Shown here piece after piece: positions 36,300 to 47,913 of a DNA stretch of 64,000 nt; position 1 is the stretch's first letter, and each line of letters starts with the position of its first letter. The notes under the pieces were generated by a model. It saw only the letters and a list, made by a program, of their open reading frames with translations, had not been told where the DNA came from and did no database searches. The stretch lies in assembly GCF_029873635.1 (NCBI RefSeq), contig NC_080427.1:70792848-70856847 (forward strand), read 5' to 3'. This DNA comes from Malania oleifera (lineage: Eukaryota; Streptophyta; Magnoliopsida; Santalales; Ximeniaceae). Made by a program: the position numbers and the translations under genes.

Positions 36300-36946
36300 A
36301 ACATAGAATTTATGTAGACTCATTTTAATAATGTGATAGATACGTTCAGGTATCAGGGATGGTACGAATTCATTAGTTTTCAACCCCATGGGATATATCC
36401 CATCCTTGTCATATTATTTTATGCCAACTTAGGACAAGACGACCAAGGATGCTACTCCCATGTCTTTAAGACCGATAGTCGGTTTGACGATGGATATATG
36501 GCCGAGACCCTCAATATCTAGAGAGGAGATTTTGATTGCCCTGACTCATTCTTGACTTGGATTAATGAGCAAGATTTCACTGTGATTACTTTTGTTAATC
36601 TGGTTATAACTAATTATGTGGTTGATCTGAGTCACACCCCTAGCTACAGGTCTTTGACACTCGATGCAAAAGTTATGCACCACCTGATCTCCTATAACAT
36701 TATGTCGAAGTCTAGGTCTAGAGATCATGTTTTATACCTAAATTGCTTCGTGATGTGGTGCCTCTTTACAAGGAAGAAGCTGGACTTACCGAGACTGATC
36801 CTGAAGTGAATGTTTGTGAAAATGGTGGGCAAAACGATCATTGTGCTAGGCGGGGGTAACCTGACTATGATTTTTGTTAGAGAAAGAGTCACCAGGACTC
36901 CGTATGCAGTGTTGAAGAAGATGAACGGCACTGATACCTTCACCTC
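36300..36946 (+). pseudogene. Element H ORF2, part 1: plant transposon protein with FYANL motif
   Basis: The open stretch from 36333 starts DTFRYQGWYEFISFQPHG and contains LFYANL, the hallmark of a family annotated in plants as putative plant transposon protein. After a TAG at 36519-36521 the same frame continues with LTWINEQDF. It goes on to a LDAKVMHHLISYNIMSKS..RDHVLYLNCFVMWCLFTRKKLDLPRLIL-type segment before a TGA at about 36807. The molecular function of this family is not known to me. Element M interrupts the sequence at 36947. Confidence 0.68.
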
Positions 36947-38871
36947 TGTTGGCCTTATAGGTCGCACCCGATTTTGACAATGATAAATACTAAGGTATTT
37001 GATAATTGTCAAGTGTTTGTGTAGGTTTCAATGAACATCCCAAGGAAGGACACTTGAAGCAACTAGAAGACCCTAAAGACCTTTCAAATGGGTAATTGTA
37101 TGTTCAATATTCGTAATATGGGTCTGTAATAGTAACTTAGGATGTGGTCTTTATTTACCTTATCTGCATATCATGCATGTTGGATATGTGGTAAGCTCAA
37201 TAAGACCATAGTAGTACTTTAGGTTCCAATACTCACACACATATACTATAATATATAGGATTGTTTAAATCTGTGCTGAAATTGAACATAGTAGGAAAAT
37301 TGAGAGAGCTCAGGTGACCGAACCCCTGGAGTTCAAAACTCCTCGGGCGCCTGAACTATTGATAAGTCAACAGTTGACTTGGGCTCTCGGGCGGCCGAAC
37401 CTTTTTGTGTGCACTTCCCACGAGCACCCGAACCCCTCGAAAGGGACAGTTCACCAACTCGAGCGACTGATAGTTTTAGTTCAAAAAGGACCCCAGGAGA
37501 CCGAACACATGAGTTTGAGCCACTGAATACTGGACTGGGCACCCGAAGTCACGAACAAAGGCTACTAACTTTGATTCAGGCTGCCGAAGCTCTACACGTG
37601 CGACCAAACTTACGTAAAGACCTTTTTTGGTCTGTGTTTGGTCGGGTGACCGAACCTAGGTTCAGCCACTCGAACCTCAACCAGTTCAAATTATTTTAAC
37701 CGCGGTAAAACATGGTTAATTCGGGCTAAATGCATTTTAATCATTTGGGACTTTTTTAATTATTCCCATCATATCCCAAACGGTTATATTTTTACCCCTA
37801 GCTATAAATATGAGTTCATTTGCAAGATAAGGGTATAATTAGTAAAGTGATTAGCCAAAAAAAATCCTCTCTCTTGAAAATTCATTCTTTGGGCAAGTAC
37901 TCTAATACCTTCATCCATTTGATAAAATCTGAAATTGTGAGAGTTCTTTTTGTGTAAGTGTGATTGCTATATTGTGCTAAATACTCCCACCTGTTTGTGT
38001 TCTTGAGATAATTTTTTTAGGAGCTTAGCTTAGGTTTATCCCTCGGATTTTTCTATTAAAAATCTTGTGTGGGATTAAACCAAGGAAGCTTAGGATATTT
38101 GCATCTTGTTGCAAGTGTCCAATAGCTTTTTTTTTTTTTATGTGCAAAGATTTTTTAAACAAGCAAACATTTTCAAACTAGCGTTGTGCATATTACATTG
38201 AAGAAAACTTTCTTAAGCTAGTTTGATTATCCGATTTGTATACTTGGAATATTGATTTGCTATTGAAGTACTTTTTTTAGACTCCAAGATATTGGTTGTG
38301 TTGAATACTCTTGAGCATCATACTAATTATACTGTGTTGAGTATTAATTGCACAAAACTTGCATCACTAAGCTTACACAATATCCATGTTATTGATGTGT
38401 ATGTGAATATGCGTATATGGGTACATTTCCGCTTTATGTGAAAGCACCATTTCTGTACCATATATTTGAGAGAATACTTTTGTATTTCCAGGCGTGGCTT
38501 GAAGGAGCGGTAATCCATCCCGGTAAGGATTATTTGTAAAGGTTAAGGTTAGCCCTGTCCTAATTGACTTGGTCTGTTTAGGTGCTGCTCCACCCATTTA
38601 AGTGAGCAATTATAGTGGTAATCCTTGTACTTGTTAGCCAAGACGAGGACGCAGGCAATTGGCCAAACCTCGATAACATTTTTTTGTGTCACTCCTACCT
38701 TACTGATTTCTGGTGCATATGCTGTTAATTAAACTGCTTTATTTAAGTTCTGGTATATTTACATTTCTTGCACTAGATTGACCATAGGGTTGTGAATATA
38801 TTGGTGTTAGAATACTTACATACCAATTCACCTCCCCCCCCCCCCCTCTTGGGATCATGGTAAAGCTATCA
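36947..38871 (+). repeat. 5' LTR of element M
   Basis: Starts TGTTGGCC and ends GCTATCA. It pairs with 44236-46167. Palindrome family members include TCGGGCGGCCGA (37387-37398). There is a TATA-like CTATAAATATG near 37800, a poly-C run at about 38833-38846 and the conserved CCAATTCAC-CTCTTGGGAT end. Confidence 0.93.
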
Positions 38872-38873
38872 AT

Positions 38874-38886
38874 TGGTATGAGAGCC
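38874..38886 (+). other. Primer-binding site of element M
   Basis: TGGTATGAGAGCC, two bases after the LTR. One base differs from TGGTATCAGAGCC. Confidence 0.85.
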
Positions 38887-38929
38887 ACGTAGCATAGACT
38901 AACTATTATTTTGAAAAAGATCACATATG

Positions 38930-40600
38930 GCTCATAGCTCAGTGACCCCTTTCCTCGAGGAACCATCTTCCTCGTGACCTCTTATTTTCAGTGGTGTAAA
39001 TTACACCCTCTAGAAACAGAGGATGCGCATCTACCTTCAGTTTACTAATTGGAAGGTATGGAGGATTGTCTCTAAAGGAAATTATGTCTCTATGAAAACT
39101 GAGGGCACAACTAGAGTTCCTAAGACTGAAGAAGAGTATAATGATGATGATATGAAAGTTGTTAGTTTAAATGCCACTGCCGTGAATATTTTGTACTGTA
39201 GTCATGATGTAAATGAATTTAACAGAATTATGGCATGTTCTACTGCAAAAGAAATATGGGATAAGTTAGAGGTCACATCTGAGGGTACTACAGATGTGAA
39301 AGACAGTAGGATAGATATGTTGACCAGTGAGTATGAGGCTTGTAGGATGAATGTAGGTGAGTCCATTCAGAGCATGTACACTAGATTTACACACATCAAA
39401 AACTCACTGCATGCATTAGGAAAGACCTATCCCACATATGAGATGATTAGGAAGATCCTTGGAGGCTTACCTCTTGTTTGGGAAGTCAAGGCTACGATCA
39501 TTGCAGAGGGTAGAGACCTTAAGGCCATGAATCTAGATGAATTGATAGGTACCCTAATCACTTATGAATTAGCCATAAATGAGATACTTAATGAGGATAA
39601 TAGGGCTAAGAAAGTGACTGCATTAAAAATATCCACAAACACATCTAGTGAATGCAGTGAATCTGACACTGATGAGGATATGGCCATGCTAACCAGAAAA
39701 TTTAGAAGATTTTTCAAGAAGAAAAGAAAGCCATATAAAAGATACATGGAGTCTACAGCTGAAAAGGGAGATTCAAGTAAAAGAAAAGAAAAATCAAATG
39801 CTCCCACGTGTTACAACTACAACAAGGTTGGTCATATCAAACCAGATTGCCCACTACTGAAAAAGAAGGCTAAGAAAAAAAAAGAAAGCCATGAAGGATG
39901 GGACATCATGAGATAAGCTTAGCAGCAGCGACTCAGAATCAGACCGTAGCGACTCAGAGGTCACCAATCTGTGCTTGATGGCACACAATGATGAGGTATC
40001 ATCTTCTAGTTCATTATCTTAATATTATTCATCTGATGATTGTGATTCCGATTGCATGCCTATATTTAGAGAGTTGCAACTTGAATATATTCGTGTATCT
40101 AAATTGTTAGGCAAAATGACCAAAGAAAATAATGATTTGAAAAAGAAATGTGAAAATTGGTCAAAATCGTTTAATATTGCAAAAACCTCTCATGCCTCCA
40201 TTCTAAAAGAAAAGGATGCTACCATTGTTGAGCTTGAAAGGAAATTGGAGGATAGGTCCAAAATCATTTTTAAATTCACCAAGTGCAAACACAATTTTAA
40301 AAAACTACTTGGTGCCCAAAAAAACTCCTTAAGTAAAGAGGGTCTTGGTTTTAATGGTATTGAAAATGTTAAATGACATAATCTTTACTTAGGACATTTT
40401 ACACGTGAGTCAAAATCTCATGTCCCTCCTAAATATCCTAGGTGTAGATTAAGATGTTTCAAATGTAAACAAATTAGTCATATTCAATTTGATTGTCCAC
40501 TTAGAAATAAACGTGCTAGAATTAAAGTATGGGTAGTCAAGGGAGATCCGATCATTAACCCCCGTAGATCCAACAAAATTTGGGGACCAGCATCAGTTAC
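38930..40600 (+). pseudogene. Element M gag
   Basis: The longest open part is 39023-39916 (297 residues). It has WKVWRIVSKGN near its start, a complete UBN2-like helical domain and a first CCHC knuckle CYNYNKVGHIKPDC whose second Cys is now Tyr. A second open part, 40056-40376, is a Lys/Glu-rich probable coiled coil. Then comes a second, intact CCHC knuckle CFKCKQISHIQFDC at about 40459-40500. Stops occur before 39023 and at 39914-39916 and 40374-40376. The natural start is probably the ATG at about 38930 (MAHSS). Confidence 0.82.
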
Positions 40601-43600
40601 TTAGTGTATTTTGCAGGTATGCCTAAGATGATCCTCCTCCAAGGACCGGTGATACTTGGATAGCGGGTGCTCACGACACACAACTGGTGACAAGGGAAAA
40701 TTCACTTCTATCATTCCCAAGGATGGAGGCTATGTGACATTTGGCGACAATGCAAAAGGTCGCATTATCGGGGTAGGTAAGGTTGGTAAGGATTCCTCTC
40801 TTACTATTGATAATGTTTTATTAGTTGATAAACTGAAACATAATTTACTTAGCATAAGTCAGTTGTGTGACATAGGATGTAAAGAATCTTTTAAAAATGA
40901 CAAATGCATAGTAGAAAATAAATCAGATCACAAAGTGCTTTTTACTACCGATCGTCATGAAAATGTTTATACTACTTCTCTTGATAACTTAGCTTCACAA
41001 CAAGTGGAATGTTTTTCTATTGTAAATGAAGCTAGTTGGTTATGGCATAGGTGATTAGGACATGCTAGTATGGATTTATTGTCTAAACTCGCTAGAAAAA
41101 AATTAGTTAAAGGCTTGTCTAAGATTTCGTTTGTAAAGGATAAAATTTGCGATGCATGTCAAATGGGTAAGCAAACCAAATCTAGTTTCAAGAAAAACTA
41201 ATTCATATCTACTACTAGACCACTTGAGAGGCTTCACTTAGATTTGTTTGGACCTAATTCCGTGCAAAGTCTTGGTGGTAAATCTTATGCTTTTGTAATT
41301 ATGGATGACTTTCTAGATTCACATGGGTGTTGTTTCTTGCACATAAAAATAAATCATGCGAATAGTTCACCAAACTTTGTAGGAGAATTTAGAATGAAAA
41401 AGGATATAAAATAACTCATATTAAAAGTGATAGAGGCACTGAATTCAAAAATGAGAGCATAGAAAAATATTGTGACTTAAGGGGCATATCACATAACTTT
41501 TCTGCACCTAGGACACCTCAACAAAACGATGTGGTAGAAAGAAAGAATAGGTCACTACAAGAAATGGGTATTACTATGTTGAATGAACATAATTTATCTA
41601 AATATTTTTGGGCCGAGGCCATTAATACTACATGTTATGTTATGAATAGGCTGTTGATTAGACCGTCAATTAATAAAACCCCTTATGAATTAAAGAACAA
41701 CCATAAGCCTAATATTTCCTATTTTCATGTGTTTGGTTATAAATGCTTTGTGCTTAGGGATAATGAATACTTAGGAAAATTTGACTCTAAATCTGATGAA
41801 GGTATTTTCCTAGGTTATGCACTAAATAGTAAAACATATAGGGTTTTCAACAAAAGAACATTGACTTTCATTGAATCCATTCATGTTGTGTTCGATGAAT
41901 CTAATCCATTTTCTAAGAAAGATGATGAAGATGATATTGACATTATAAAATGCTTAGATAAATTATCCTTTGAAAACAATGCAAATAAAAACCCTGAAGC
42001 AAATGAAAAATAATCTAAAGAAAATGAAAATCACGAGTTGCCTAAAGATTGGAAATGCATTAGAAGCCATCCTATAGATCAAATTATAGTTGAACCATCC
42101 CGTGGTGTAGCCACAAGATCCTCCTTAAGAAATCTAGTGAATCATTCTACTTTCTTATCCCAAGAAGAACCTAAAAATATTAAAGAAGTCATTGAGGATG
42201 AGTCTTGGGTGATGTCCATGCACGAAGAACTTAATCAATTTGAAAGAAGCAAAGTGTGGACTCTTGTTCTTAGGCCTAATGATCACACTATTATGGTAAC
42301 TAAATGGGTGCATAGAAATAAGAAAGATGAGAATGAGCTAGTAACTAGGAATAAGGCTAGACTAGTTGCCCAAGGGTATAACCAGTAGGAAAGGATTGAC
42401 TTTGACGAAACGTATGCTCCTATTGTTAGGTTAGAAGCCATTCGTACGCTACTTGCTTTTGCCACTTTTAAAAATTTTAAATTGTTTCAAATGGATGTTA
42501 AAAACACTTTTTTAAATGACTATATCAATGAAGAAGTATACGTAGAACAACCACTGGTTTTGAAAATCATAAATATCCAGATCATGTTTACTGGTTGTCT
42601 AAGGCCTTGTATGGATTGAAACAAGCTCCTAGAGCTTGGTATGAGAGGCTTAGCGATTTTCTAGTAGAAAATGGGTTTACCCGTGGCAAAATTGACACTA
42701 CACTTTTCATCAAATCCAAAAATGATGATATATTCCTTGTTCAAATTTATGTGGATATCATTTTTGGAGTAACTAATGATGAGTTGTGTAATGAGTTTGC
42801 CAAATGCATGCAAAGTGAATTTAAAATGAGCATGATGGGTGCATGTAGTTTCTTCTCAGCGATACAAATTAAACAAGCTAATTATGGAACTTTCATATGC
42901 CAATGTAAATATATCAAGGACTTACTAAAAAAAATTAATATGGAAGATTGTAAAATTCTTGGTACACCTATGAACTCTTCCATTGAGCATGATAAAGATG
43001 AGCAAGGAATTCATGTTAACATAAAATTGTATCGTGGCATGATCGAGAATCTCCTATTTCTCATTGCTAGTATGCCTGACATTATGTTTAGTGTGTGTGT
43101 GTATGTGTGCTAGGTTTCAGGTTGCCCCTAAGGAATCTCATCTAAAAACTATTAAACGGATCCTTAGGTATCTAGTTGGGACTATAGAGTTAGGCTTGTG
43201 GTACCCTAAGCATACTACTTTTGAGATTGTTAGTTATACTGATGCTAACTTTGCTGGTAGAAAAATTGGTAGAAAAAGTACCAACGACACTTGTCACTAT
43301 TTAGGACAATATCTTATTTCTTGGTTCTCCAAGAAACAAAACTCAGTTGCCTTATCCATAGTCGAAGTTGAATATATTGCGGCTGGAAGTTGTTGTGCTC
43401 AAACTCTTTATATGAAACAACAACTTATGGATTTTGGATTGCACTATGATACAATACCGATTAAATGTGATAATACTAGTGCAATCAACATCTCTAAAAA
43501 TTCTATCTCACATTCACGAACTAAACACATTGAGATTAGACATCATTTTCTTTGTGATCATGTGCAAAAAGGAGATGTAATTCTTGAGTTTGTATGCACT

Positions 43601-43640
43601 AATGAATAGTGGGTGAACATTTTCACTAAACCACTTCCCG
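40601..43640 (+). pseudogene. Element M pol
   Basis: Copia order is visible in broken pieces. Protease DSGCS and the start of the zinc finger lie in 40656-41054 (a TGA at 41052 replaces an Arg codon of HRRLGH). The integrase core, with frameshifts near 41310-41450, follows. Integrase C-terminus is 41531-42013, RT N-terminus 42038-42388, RT palm 42595-43113 and RNase H 43064-43609. The RT active-site motif reads YVD-II at 42748-42759, because one Asp codon of YVDD is missing. It cannot make an active polymerase. Confidence 0.88.
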
Positions 43641-44235
43641 AGGAGGGTTCATACAGATAAGACGTGAGTTAAGTCTAATGCATAGTAGAGAGGCCTCTTA
43701 GATATATCATAGGTTGCATAAATTTAGGGGGAGCTCTCTAATAAAATTTACAAGTCTTAGCACCTAATGTTATTGTTGATATGCCTATGACTTAGTGAAT
43801 ATTTGATTTGTGTGCATAATTCTTATGACTATTACATGATGACATTGGACTTTATACTTTATTGCATGATAATATTAAGCTTTATGCTTTACTACTTGAT
43901 CATACTAGAACTGTTTGAGTAGTTGTGGATAAACTGTTAGGAAATTATAAACTCAAACAAAATACTATTTATATAAGATCTATTTTGGAAAGTTCTATTT
44001 TCAAATGGCACTCTGCTGAAATTCTCTAAATATTCCCAAGACATTTAATGTATAAATATTCTCCTTACCCATTGCATAGCATTCTTATCTCTTTCTCTTT
44101 TTTTCGCTGCTGCCAAAAAGGGGAGAAATGGGGCAAATTTTGGTTAAATACATGGTGCACATTGTTAGGGGGAGCCTCTTAAGGTTATACCCATTTTTTG
44201 TATGGTGTATTTGTCATCATCAAAAAGGAAGAGAA
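43641..44235 (+). other. 3' untranslated zone of element M
   Basis: It holds TTAGGGGGAGCT (43724-43735), a hairpin (43912-43959), a relative of the GCATGCTGC motif (43984-44041), GTTAGGGGGAGCC (44164-44176) and AAAAAGGAAGAGAA directly before the 3' LTR. This is the Sirevirus pattern of multiple PPT-like tracts. Confidence 0.78.
43912..43959 (+). other. Conserved hairpin in Sirevirus 3' UTR (element M)
   Basis: TGTTTGAGT (43912-43920) and ACTCAAACA (43951-43959) are perfect 9-base complements around a 30-base loop. The position matches the hairpins in A and H. Confidence 0.65.
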
Positions 44236-46167
44236 TGTTAACCTTATAGGTCGCACTCGATTTTGATAATGATAAATACTCAGGTATTTGATAATTGTCA
44301 AGTGTTTGTGGAGGTTTAAATGAACATCCCAAGGAAGGACACTTGACGCAACTAGAAGACCCTAAAGACCTTTCATATTTGTAATTGTAAATTCAATATT
44401 CGTAATATGGGTCTGTAATAGTAACTTAGGATGTGGTCTCTATTTACCTTACCTGCACATCATGCATGTTGGATATATAGTAAGCTCAATAAGGCCATAG
44501 TAAGACTTTAGGTTCCAACACTCACACACATATACTATAATATATAGGATTGTTTAAATCTGTGCTGAAATTGAACATAGTTAGGAAAATTAAGAGAGCT
44601 TGGGCGACCGAACCCCTAGAGTTCAAAACTCCTCAGGCGCCTGAACTGTTGATAAGTCAACAGTTGACTTGGGCTCTCGAGCGGCGGAACCTTTTTGTGC
44701 ATACTTCCCTTGGGCGCTCGAACCCCTTGAAAGGGACAATTTACCAACTCAGGACCAATAGTTTTAGTTCAAAAAGGACCCCGAGCGACCAAATACATGA
44801 GTTCGGGCCACCGAATATTGGACCAGGCACCTGAAGTCACGAACAAAGCCTACTGACTTTGATTCGGGCTGTCAAAGCTCTACATGGGCAACCAAACTTA
44901 CTTAAAGACCATTTTTAGTTTGTGTTTGGTAGGGCTACCAAACCTAGGTTCAGCCACCCGAACCTCAGCCAGTTAAAATTATTTTAACCACGGTAAAACA
45001 AGGTTAATTCAGGCTAAATGCATTTTAATCATTTGAGACTTTTTTAATTATTCCCATCATATCCCGAACGGTTATATTTTTACCCCTAGCTATAAATATG
45101 AGTTCATTTTCAAGATAAGGGTATAATTAGCAAAGTGATTAGCCAAAAAAAAATCCTCTCTCTTGAAAATTTATTCTTTGGCCAAATACTCTGATACCTT
45201 CATCTCTTTGATAAAATCTGAGGTTGTGAGAGTTCTTTTTGTGTAAGAGTCATTGTTATATTGTGCTAAATACTCCCACCTGTTTGTGTGCTTGAGATAA
45301 TTTCTTTGGGTGCTTAGCTTAGGTTTATCCCACAGATTTTTCTATTATAAATCTTGTGCGGGATTAAACCAAGGAAACTTAGGATATTTGCATTTTGTTG
45401 CAAGTTTCCAATAACTTTTTTTTTGGTGTGCAAAGATTTTTTAAACAAGCAGACATTTTCAAACTAGCATTGTGCATATTACATTGAAGAAAACTTTCTT
45501 AAGCTAGTTTGATTATTAGATTTGTATACTTGGAATATTGATTTGCTATTGAAGTACTTTTTTTAGATTCCAAGATATTGCTTGTGTTGAATACTCTTGA
45601 GCGTCATATTGATTATACTGTGTTGAGTATTGATTGCACAAAACTTGCATCACTGAGCTTACACTATATCCATGTTATTGATGTGTATGTGAACGTGCGT
45701 ATTTAGGTACATTTCTGCTTTACATGAAAGCACCATTTCTGTACCATCTATTTAAGAGAATACTTTTGTATTTCCAAGCGTGGCCTGAAGGAGAGGTAAT
45801 CCAGCCCAGTAAGGATTGTTTGTAAAGGCTGAGGTCAGCCCTGTGCTAATTGGCCTGATCTGTTTAGGTGCCACTCCACCCATTTAAGTGTGAAATTATA
45901 GTGGTAATTATTGTGCTAGTTAGCCAAGGCAGGGACGTAGGCAACTGGCTGAACCTCGATAACATTTTTGTGTGTCACTCTTACCTTATTGATTTCTGGT
46001 GCATGTGCTGTTAATTAAACTGCTTTATTTAATTTCTAGTATATTTACATTACTTGCACTAGATTAACCATGAGGTTGTGAATATATTGGTGTTAGAATA
46101 TTTACCTAGGGATTAAATTTTAAAAATGCCAATTCACCCCCCTCTTGGGATCACGATAAAGTTATCA
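44236..46167 (+). repeat. 3' LTR of element M
   Basis: Starts TGTTAACC and ends GTTATCA. It aligns with 36947-38871 over its full length with scattered substitutions, many of them C-to-T or G-to-A. Confidence 0.93.
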
Positions 46168-46557
46168 TCCTCTACGATCTTGAAGCTAATGGGTTATGAG
46201 CTAACTGGCAACATGTGATTGCCAACCATACCTGAGAGAGGACCAGGGCCATATGAGGTTCTTCAGTAGCAGCCCCATATGGCATCTAATGCTAAGATTA
46301 TGGTTGCCATCACTGGTCTCACTTCGTCTTTTGATGAGTTTAAGATGTCTATCTAGAGCAAGATCAAGGAGCAGACTTCCTCATCCCGGGCGAGGCATTC
46401 TGAGGTTTACACCAAGTTCACAGAGTTTTAGTCTGTTGTAAAGGCGAACTTCCTCATCCTTAGTGAGCGCCTGAGCGAGATGAATGAGGAGGATGATGGT
46501 GAGGAGCAGATGGACATGAACGACAATGAAGAAGGGCCTAATGATAGAGAGGCCTAG
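46168..46557 (+). pseudogene. Element H ORF2, part 2
   Basis: The sequence resumes after M with a TSSTILKLMGYELTGN-type segment, typical of the continuation of plant transposon proteins. It then becomes acidic (EMNEEDDGEEQMD) and ends at TAG 46555-46557. In-frame stops interrupt it. The homology across M shows that parts 1 and 2 were one ORF. Confidence 0.65.
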
Positions 46558-47650
46558 AGGATGCCTGAGGATCTGCAGCTCATACAGTTAATTTCATATA
46601 TATTATCTTTTACATATATACACTTGGGTCTATAATAATTATATAGCTTTTTTTATGCTTTTTGCATTACATTCTCACACACCACAATCACATATTAAGG
46701 ATTATTATTATTATTATTATTATTATTATTTTGGTCTATATGGTTGACTTAAGTTTTGAGGCGATGAATTGCATGCTTTAAATTTCTATGATTATTCTGT
46801 TTTCCTGATTGATGCTTCCTACATGGTGGATGTAGTTGATGAATATTGCCCACTGGTAGAAATTTTAGGTTCTTACATGCTCAAAATGAATGATATACTG
46901 GTTGCTTAAATCTTTTTAATGCATTTTTTTTATGGGAAATGTCCTATTTATAGACGGCATGCTGCCGAATTTTCATCTGACATTTCCCAAAATATTCAGG
47001 CTTTTGCTAAAATATTGATGGATGTGCATGGATAATTTAGCTTGAATTCAAATTACTTGCACTTGGCTCAAATTAACTTGAAATTTCTAAAGTTTGTGCA
47101 TGTGTCTAAATTCTTTACTGATCATATAATTTAAAGCTTTGAATTTAAATGGCATATGGTTGATGTAATATTCTTAAAGATTTATATGATATAATCAGAT
47201 TTGTTATAAGCAGGTTTCCATGGGAAAAACTATATATTTTAGATGAAATGCTGCTAAAATTTTCTCAAATTCACTACACACATCCTATGTTTTCATAAAC
47301 CTGCACACTATGATCTGAGTTTGTGCTTCTAGAACATTTTTTTGTGCATCATGATTATTCTAAGAATGATTTGTTCTAGTTAACTACAATAATCTTACTA
47401 GACTAAAATACAATATTTTGTGGCAAACTTTATCCCCAAAACTCTTGTTGATTTTCTCTAAAGGGGGATTTCTTTTAAAGAAAAAATTGCATGAAATGAT
47501 CTTAAATGATAATCTTTTGTTTTGTTGTGTATTTATAAATTGTTAAAATACTTGTGTCTTATGCTCAAGTTGTAAGAATAGATAGAATGCATAATTTGAG
47601 GGGAAACCACTTCACTTAAAAAATATGGCTTTAAGTTATTCCATACTGAA

Positions 47651-47704
47651 CTATTTGAGTTTTTTGATGTAAATTACTGCAAATTATTTGTTGAACTCAA
47701 ATAG
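47651..47704 (+). other. Conserved hairpin in Sirevirus 3' UTR (element H)
   Basis: CTATTTGAGTT (47651-47661) and AACTCAAATAG (47694-47704) are perfect 11-base complements with a 32-base loop. Confidence 0.68.
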
Positions 47705-47720
47705 GTCACTTAGATATAGA

Positions 47721-47749
47721 TTTTTTTTTTTTTTGGGGGGGGGGGGGGG
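47721..47749. repeat. T14-G15 homopolymer pair
   Basis: Fourteen T directly followed by fifteen G. In the equivalent place A and M have only short T runs. It could be partly a sequencing or assembly artefact. Confidence 0.85.
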
Positions 47750-47913
47750 AATTTTTCATTTTCAAATGGCATGCTGCTGAAATTTTTTATAAAAAAAATC
47801 TTCCCAAATTATATATTGTATCTAAATGATAATTACTCATTGTTTGCCTATTTTCTCTAATTTTTTTGTCCAGACGCTTTTTACTGTTGCCAAAAGGAGG
47901 AGAAGAGGCATAA

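Larger units (their letters stand above)
36947..46167 (+). mobile_element. Element M: near-complete Sirevirus-type Copia retrotransposon
   Basis: 9221 bases with two similar LTRs (36947-38871, 1925 bases; 44236-46167, 1932 bases), a PBS, gag, pol and a 3' untranslated zone with repeated PPTs. Flanking pentamers ACCTC (36942-36946) and TCCTC (46168-46172) form a target duplication with one change. It inserted in ORF2 of element H. Many stops and frameshifts make it inactive. Its coding and untranslated sequences are close relatives of element A. Confidence 0.92.
46558..47913 (+). other. 3' untranslated zone of element H
   Basis: AT-rich, no coding signal. It contains an (ATT)n tract (46701-46731), three copies of the GCATGCTGC-type motif (46925-46995, 47219-47275, 47735-47810), a perfect hairpin (47651-47704) and a T14-G15 homopolymer pair (47721-47749). 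It joins directly to the middle of an LTR at about 47914, so the normal PPT and LTR start were deleted. Confidence 0.7.

Noticed and set aside
37314..37699. Overlapping ORFs in both directions in the 5' LTR of M
   Set aside because: They arise from the GC-rich palindrome cluster; the equivalent ORFs are broken in the 3' LTR of the same element.
46253..46441. Open frame rich in Ser and Leu (62 residues)
   Set aside because: It is an alternative frame over element H ORF2 part 2, which has the recognisable family sequence in another frame.
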